Source of the DNA: Paulinella micropora
Taxonomy: Eukaryota; Cercozoa; Imbricatea; Euglyphida; Paulinellidae
Assembly: GCA_019918135.1 (NCBI GenBank)
Contig: WBZZ01000594.1
Coordinates: forward strand, 1-64,000
DNA length: 64,000 nt
Direction of reading: 5' to 3'
Shown here: positions 59,470-64,000 of the stretch, one piece after another
Numbering within the stretch: the first letter of the stretch is position 1
How the letters are laid out: every line of letters begins with the position of its first letter
Program-made: the position numbers and the translations under genes
The notes under the pieces: generated by a model
Told to the model about the DNA's origin: nothing
The model's input: only the letters and a program-made list of their open reading frames with translations
The model's database searches: none

Positions 59470-60840
59470 GCCTTCCCCGAAAACGTCCGATTTCTCTGAT
59501 AGCCTCCGGAACGGCCCCAGCTAAATCTGGCGCCAGATTGTGCCGTCCGGAGGTAGGGTGCGTCCGGCAGGGTCCAGCCGGGCAGTACGTCTTAACCTTC
59601 CCGGGGAAACAGCAGTAAGCGCAAATTTGGCGCCAAAATCTACTTGCGCAAAAAAAAATCACACACAGACGCTCGGCTGGGCCGCCGTGAGAAAGACGTC
59701 CTCCTCCTTCCCTCTCACTCTCGTCGCCCCTCTCACTTTCGTCGCCCCTCTCACCTTCGTCGCCCCTCTCACTTTCGTCGTCCCTCTCACTTTCGTCGCC
59801 CCTCTCACCTTTGTCGCCCCGCTCCCCTTTGCTCTGCACCTCCCTGCCTCTAGGGAAGGTGAGAAGGCCGAAAAACATTTTTGTGCGAGTAAAAGGCCCG
59901 CGGGTTTCCCCCCGCGGGAAAACGTCCGATTTCTCTGCTAGCCTCCGGAACGGCCCCAGCTAAATTTGGCGCCAAATTGTGCCGTCCGGAGGTAGGGTGC
60001 GTGATACGGTTTAGTTGGGCAGTACGTCTTAGCCTTCCCGGGGAAACGGCCGTAAGCGCCAATTTGGCGCCAAAATCTACTTGCGCAAAAAGAAAATCAC
60101 ACACAGACGCGCGGCTGGGCCGCCGAGAGGAAGACGTCCTCCCCTTCCCTCTCACCCTCCCCTTCCCTCTCACCCTCGTCGCCCCTCTCACTTTCGTCGC
60201 CCCTCTCACCCTCGTCGCCCCTCTCACTTTCGTCGCCCCTCTCACCTTCGTCGCCCCTCTCACCTTCGCCGCCCCTCTCACCTTTGTCGCCCCGCTCCCC
60301 TTTGCTCTGCACCTCCCTGACTCTGGGGAAGGTGAGAGGGCCAAAAAACATTTTCGTGCGAGTAAAAGGCCCGCGGGGTTTCTCCCCCGCGGGAAAACGT
60401 CCGATTTCTCTGCTAGCCTCCGGGACGGCCCCAGCTAAATTTGGCGTCAAATTGCGCCGTCCGGAGGTAGGTGCGTCCGGCAGGGTCCAGCCGGGCAATA
60501 CGTTTTAGCCTTCCCGGGGAAACAGCCGTAAGCGCCAATTTGGCGCAGAAATCTACTTGCGCAAAAAGGAAATCCCACACAGACGCTCGGCTGGGCCGCC
60601 GTGAGGAAGACCTGTTGTAGCCCTTCCCTGTCACTTTCGTCGCCCCTCTCACATTTGTCCTCTGCTTATTGCTCCCCTCCCCTCGTCCCTCCTCAGAGCG
60701 CGTGCAAACGCGTTCCAAAAAAAATTGTTGCTTTCCACTTTTCATATTCCCGCAGATATTTCCGCATATCCTTGCAGAGGGGAGAGGCAGGGAAGGAGGA
60801 GCAGGGGCGCGCTTCGCCGGTGTACAAAAATCAGCGCAAT
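59470..60840. repeat. Composite minisatellite repeat, cluster 6
   Basis: Three successive units, in the same orientation as clusters 1-5 although many neighbouring modules are reversed. Minisatellite runs at 59709-59826, 60138-60302 and a short one at ~60624-60655; perfect TTTGGCGCCAAA at 59626, 59965 and 60063, with variants elsewhere. Closed by the GCGTGCAAACGCG module and GGCGCGCTTCGCCGG. Confidence 0.85.
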
Positions 60841-61271
60841 AAAAGAATCCTTGACAAAGTTGTAATCTTGGCACTGAGAACTAGAGAGAGGGAAGGGGCA
60901 GGGGAGAGGGGACACCAAGAAAGTGTGAAATACGCTGAATTAAAGCTCGACAAAGTCGTACACTTGCTACTGAGAACTGAGAGAGGGAGAGGGGCGGGGT
61001 GGCTTAGTGAAGGCGTTTCGTGCATTTTTTGGTGGCTTCTGCACTCTTCTCCCCCCCCCCCCTTGTCCTTCCTGTGTTCTTTGAGCCTTCCTCCCCCGGG
61101 CTCAGGCGGGCTCAGGGAGAGAGAAGAAAAAAAGAAAGGGGGCGGGGAGAGAAAGGGAGGGGAAGGATCAAGCACTATCTGTCTTGTTCTCCCTTCCCCC
61201 CTAAACGCAACCCACGCCTACAACGACGTGGGCGGCACATTTTGACGCTGTGCCCGGCACCCACGTTGGTC

Positions 61272-61400
61272 ATGTTCAAGAAGAAGCGCAAGGGCAAGCC
61301 CAAGAAGTGGCCTAGCCCCCCACCCGACTATCCCGCCTGGCCAACCAACCCGCGGCCCGAAAACGCTGCCTGGCAGGAAAAAAGAAAAAAGGGGAGGGGA
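61272..61400 (+). pseudogene. Possible remnant of a small basic protein
   Basis: ATG 61272 starts MFKKKRKGKPKKWPSPPPD followed by PAWPTNPRPENAAW, a Lys-rich start and Pro/Trp-rich continuation, before the frame enters G/C-tract repeat sequence (open to 61589). Upstream codons are also open. Forty plausible codons only; it may be a relic or chance. Confidence 0.2.
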
Positions 61401-61624
61401 GGGGCGCCCTTCCCTTGTCTGTGGGCTCCCAAAAAAATTTCACTTAGTTTTGCTCCTCTTCAGCCCGCACCGGCGGGCTGGCTTCTCAGTGTCAAGTATA
61501 AGGCTTTGTCGAGCTTTAATTCAATGTATTCTACAAATTCTTGGCGCGCGCCCCCCCCCCCCCAAAGCGCGGGGCCGACCAGCCCTTGATAGGTGCCTCC
61601 TAACAAATTCAACAGCCGTACCAG

Positions 61625-63952
61625 CTATGACATTGGCCCAGCAACCGCCACGGCAGGCAGGAGTTGCCGGATTTGCAGCTGGGGTGGGGGGGCCTTGTCG
61701 GTATGTTCACATATCCAATCCGCCTCAATCTCAAAAAGCCTAAACCCCTCGGGAGCTTCTCGTGAAATCCCATTTAGCCTTTTCTGAGCGTCTGAACGGT
61801 GTGTATATTTTACTTCAAAGCCAAGGGCCGGGCCCTGACTAGAAAGCACAACCACGTCGATCACGTAAGGCCGCTTTTCTGTCCACCTGGTCTCCAATTC
61901 GCCATCGGCGTTCACAAGGCTCTGTTTCACATTGTTGTGGTCCAAGAGCCGCCACGGTGCATAGACTGCAGGTTTTATCTTATTTAGCCATAGGTCACTG
62001 CTCACTACCGGGTATTCCCCCAGTACACCTTTGTGGTGGCTCGTAAATCCATGCGAGGCTTGTAACACATCCCAGAACAGCCTCCCGTCTTGAGTCATCT
62101 CGCGCAGCCAGTGGCACAATCTGAGCTTGGCAGAATAATGCTTATCAGACTCCCACGCGTCCGTAAGCGGGAGGGCTGGTGCAGGGGTCTTCCACCCCAG
62201 CGCTTCTGTGAGACCCCGCACCTCCTTGACGGCCGCTGGTAAGATTGTCTTTTTCTGTTTGATCCAATAATCCTGGTATTTCAAATCACGCACTAACGCC
62301 AGCCAACCCCTGCCCTCGTACTTACCAAACCCAATAGTTGTATCTACGTTCTCACGTACAAGGTGCAACAGCCTGCGAATATCCCGTGCGCGTTGGAGCA
62401 AGCGCGGGTCAGGTGGGATCGAGCGCTTTTTCAGTTCAGACACCATTTTCTCTAGTTTGTCCAGCGCCTCGGCAAACCCTTCTGCGCGTGTCTCGCAGGC
62501 TGTTTGGAGCTGGTTAGCTTCCTGAGCCAGCTGCTTCACGCGGGTGGTCAGGTCTGGTCCTGTATTGGTGACGTCGACGTCGCTGGTGCCGGGCTTGCTG
62601 GCATAGCAAGGCGGCCAGGGCTCTTCCGTGCTCACGGGGTCTTGTTCTCTGAAAAACACCTGTCGCCCCGCGTACCTGTTCTGCCATTCACTCGCCTCCA
62701 ACCACCCCGGCCGTTCTTGATACAGGTACAGGGGGGCACCGCCTGCGCCGCCGTACGTGCTAGCTAATTGGCACTGGTAGCAGGTCCAATACTGCCAGAA
62801 GCCACCGTCCCAACCACGATTGTCGCGCCTGCTACAGAATTCCTCCTGTGTGTGATTGGCCACACATTGCAGCTTCAGCCACGCGCCCTTCGGATGCCCC
62901 GTTAGCGCCACCAACCGTGCCCCCGCGCCGGCGCTACCAGCCCAGCGGTTACGTGACAAGCGCCCGTCAGGGCAGTGCGGCCAGCCCCCCAAGACAGCAT
63001 TTAGAAACTCTGCCACGGTTGGTTCCCACTCCGTCTGGCACGCCGTGCAGAATAAATCTAGTTTGTCGTGACGACCCCGCAGATCTGTGTGGGGCAGTTT
63101 GCTAAGCACGAGCGGGTCGCAATGTACGGCGTACTCGTTCGCGGTCAGCTCACGTGGCGGGAGCGCGGGCGCGTGCACCGGCGCGAATTCTTGGAGTTTG
63201 GCCCGCGCCCGCGCCCAGTCGCCGCCACACAGCCGACAACCCCGAAAGGAGTCAACCTGCTCCGTTTGCCTGGAGCCGCAGACGTTACAACGTGTCTCCA
63301 GCGTGTAGTTGGGCAACGAGGACCAGAGCTTATATACATTCAAGAATTCTACGTACTTCCATTCCTGACTAGCCCGGCAGCGCTCCAAGGACCATTCTTT
63401 CTCGCAGTGCTTCAGTAACGAAGGCAGCCCCGACTTTAGCAGTTCTGACCAGCATGGAGTCCAGTTATACTGGCACACCTGACAGAAGATTGACAATTCG
63501 GGAATATTCCACTCCAACGCAGGTGGGAATTTCACAGCTTGGGAGCTCTCCCCTCGAGCCCGCTGCCAGCTTGCGTGGAGGTTTTGCAAGGCTTTTTCTA
63601 AACGGGCTGTGTCGCCCTCGCAGTACTTGAAGTTGCAGCCTCTGAAGTTCTGCTGGCATTGAAAGTCAGAGTCTGCTCCGCACAGACGGCATACCCCTTT
63701 TATCCAAACATGATCTGTAGCGGCCTGCCCGTGCTTAATCTCCTGAAAGTCAAAGTTCTGCCAGGAGCCCAGTTGGCAGCGCAACAAAGACCAGCCGGAG
63801 CAGCAGTGAAGCCTCTTTTTCCCATTTACAAATTCGGTAATTTCACCTAGGCTATAGTCAAGCTGTCTGAAGCAGGTGAGACACCTAAAAGACGCGCCCC
63901 CACTTGGCGACAGGCTGATCCAAATCAGTTCGGGTGCAAAGCGTCTAGGCAT
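61625..63952 (-). CDS. Multi-zinc-ribbon protein with PD-(D/E)XK-like C-terminal domain
   Basis: ATG 63952; 775 residues. The N-terminal ~400 residues contain repeated Cys pairs: CLTC (24), CRLCG (88), CQVC (157), CNVCG (222), CRLCGG (239), CTAC (302) and CYQC (~396), with spaced Trp/Cys between, suggesting four or more treble-clef or zinc-ribbon modules. A coiled-coil-like linker follows (~450-520). The C-terminus has VIDVVVL (Asp699) and GFEVKYT (Glu713, Lys715), then FRLFEIEADWI, the D-(x)n-ExK core of PD-(D/E)XK nucleases, arranged as in CoiA-like and other zinc-ribbon-linked enzymes. I infer a nuclease acting on DNA; catalytic status is unproven. It resembles no other gene in the window. 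Confidence 0.6.
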   Translation of the reverse strand: MPRRFAPELIWISLSPSGGASFRCLTCFRQLDYSLGEITEFVNGKKRLHCCSGWSLLRCQLGSWQNFDFQEIKHGQAATDHVWIKGVCRLCGADSDFQCQQNFRGCNFKYCEGDTARLEKALQNLHASWQRARGESSQAVKFPPALEWNIPELSIFCQVCQYNWTPCWSELLKSGLPSLLKHCEKEWSLERCRASQEWKYVEFLNVYKLWSSLPNYTLETRCNVCGSRQTEQVDSFRGCRLCGGDWARARAKLQEFAPVHAPALPPRELTANEYAVHCDPLVLSKLPHTDLRGRHDKLDLFCTACQTEWEPTVAEFLNAVLGGWPHCPDGRLSRNRWAGSAGAGARLVALTGHPKGAWLKLQCVANHTQEEFCSRRDNRGWDGGFWQYWTCYQCQLASTYGGAGGAPLYLYQERPGWLEASEWQNRYAGRQVFFREQDPVSTEEPWPPCYASKPGTSDVDVTNTGPDLTTRVKQLAQEANQLQTACETRAEGFAEALDKLEKMVSELKKRSIPPDPRLLQRARDIRRLLHLVRENVDTTIGFGKYEGRGWLALVRDLKYQDYWIKQKKTILPAAVKEVRGLTEALGWKTPAPALPLTDAWESDKHYSAKLRLCHWLREMTQDGRLFWDVLQASHGFTSHHKGVLGEYPVVSSDLWLNKIKPAVYAPWRLLDHNNVKQSLVNADGELETRWTEKRPYVIDVVVLSSQGPALGFEVKYTHRSDAQKRLNGISREAPEGFRLFEIEADWICEHTDKAPPPQLQIRQLLPAVAVAGPMS

Positions 63953-64000
63953 GGTGTTCGCGTCGGGTAGGGTATAAGTGTACAGAAAACTTTTAACTTC
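63953..64000. promoter_or_regulatory. 5' region of the zinc-ribbon gene
   Basis: Upstream of ATG 63952 on the minus strand the window ends in CGGGTAGGGTATAAGTGTAC (plus-strand reading) and an AT-rich end. Only 48 bases are visible; part of the promoter is probably here. Confidence 0.25.

Larger units (their letters stand above)
37912..61600. repeat. Mosaic repeat region (about 24 kb)
   Basis: Gene density falls sharply here. The sequence is built of recurring modules in both orientations: the composite minisatellite unit (six clusters), a CGCGTGCAAACGCG module, a GAGCAC..GTGCTC palindrome with flanking GTCGTGCTGGAGCAC, a GGATGCTGCGGCAGCCTG module, TGAGCCCCCCGGGCTCA palindromes, a long hairpin family with GATATGG ends, and the GTCGAGCTTTAATTCAGCG motif. 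Left of ~51 kb most modules run in one orientation and right of ~52 kb many run in the opposite one. Most long ORFs inside are translations of these repeats. Coding islands are listed separately. Confidence 0.85.

Overview
The window looks like part of a large, GC-rich double-stranded DNA virus genome of a protist, most likely Nucleocytoviricota-like. The reasons are: compact genes on both strands; no ribosomal, tRNA or metabolic housekeeping genes; a virus-style mRNA capping guanylyltransferase; histone-related genes; F-box/LRR, RING and NADAR accessory proteins; many proteins I cannot assign; and G-tract/C-tract hairpins between genes. A mirusvirus or a virus integrated in a protist genome cannot be excluded. 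No capsid, polymerase or packaging gene is visible, so assignment to a family is not possible.

Left part (1-37.9 kb), gene-dense: a decayed secreted multidomain protein (1-3489); a RING protein split by a frameshift (3605-5703); an unassigned gene and a partial duplicate of it (5946-7102 and 9841-10600) flanking a 761-residue unknown; a NADAR protein; a DA1-like zinc peptidase; a small membrane protein; two F-box/LRR proteins; an H4-like histone with an acidic tail (20336-20980); a four-helix membrane protein; the capping enzyme (21941-24109); a roughly 1300-residue unknown in three frames (24411-28418); a BspA-like secreted protein; a two-RRM RNA-binding protein; and two adjacent, related tyrosine-recombinase-like proteins (30874-33756 and 33923-35457).

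Middle-right part (37.9-61.6 kb), gene-poor: a mosaic of dispersed modules. One composite unit carries an 18-bp minisatellite and perfect TTTGGCGCCAAA palindromes and occurs in six clusters. Other modules are hairpins and short shared motifs. Scattered among them are LRR genes and fragments, a gene with an in-frame TGA, a C-terminal TnpB/Fanzor remnant, and a 70-codon gene that reproduces the histone H3 N-terminal tail without a histone fold, next to a ~180-bp inverted repeat.

Right edge (61.6-64 kb): a 775-residue protein with repeated zinc-binding Cys pairs and a PD-(D/E)XK-like C-terminus.

Themes: chromatin (H4-like, H3 tail), mRNA processing (capping, RRM), ubiquitin targeting (RING, F-box) and DNA rearrangement (recombinases, TnpB remnant, nuclease-like protein, repeats). 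Many genes carry single-base frameshifts, several at homopolymers, so either consensus indel errors or widespread gene decay must be considered. Start codons were chosen as the first plausible ATG; no transcript data are available.
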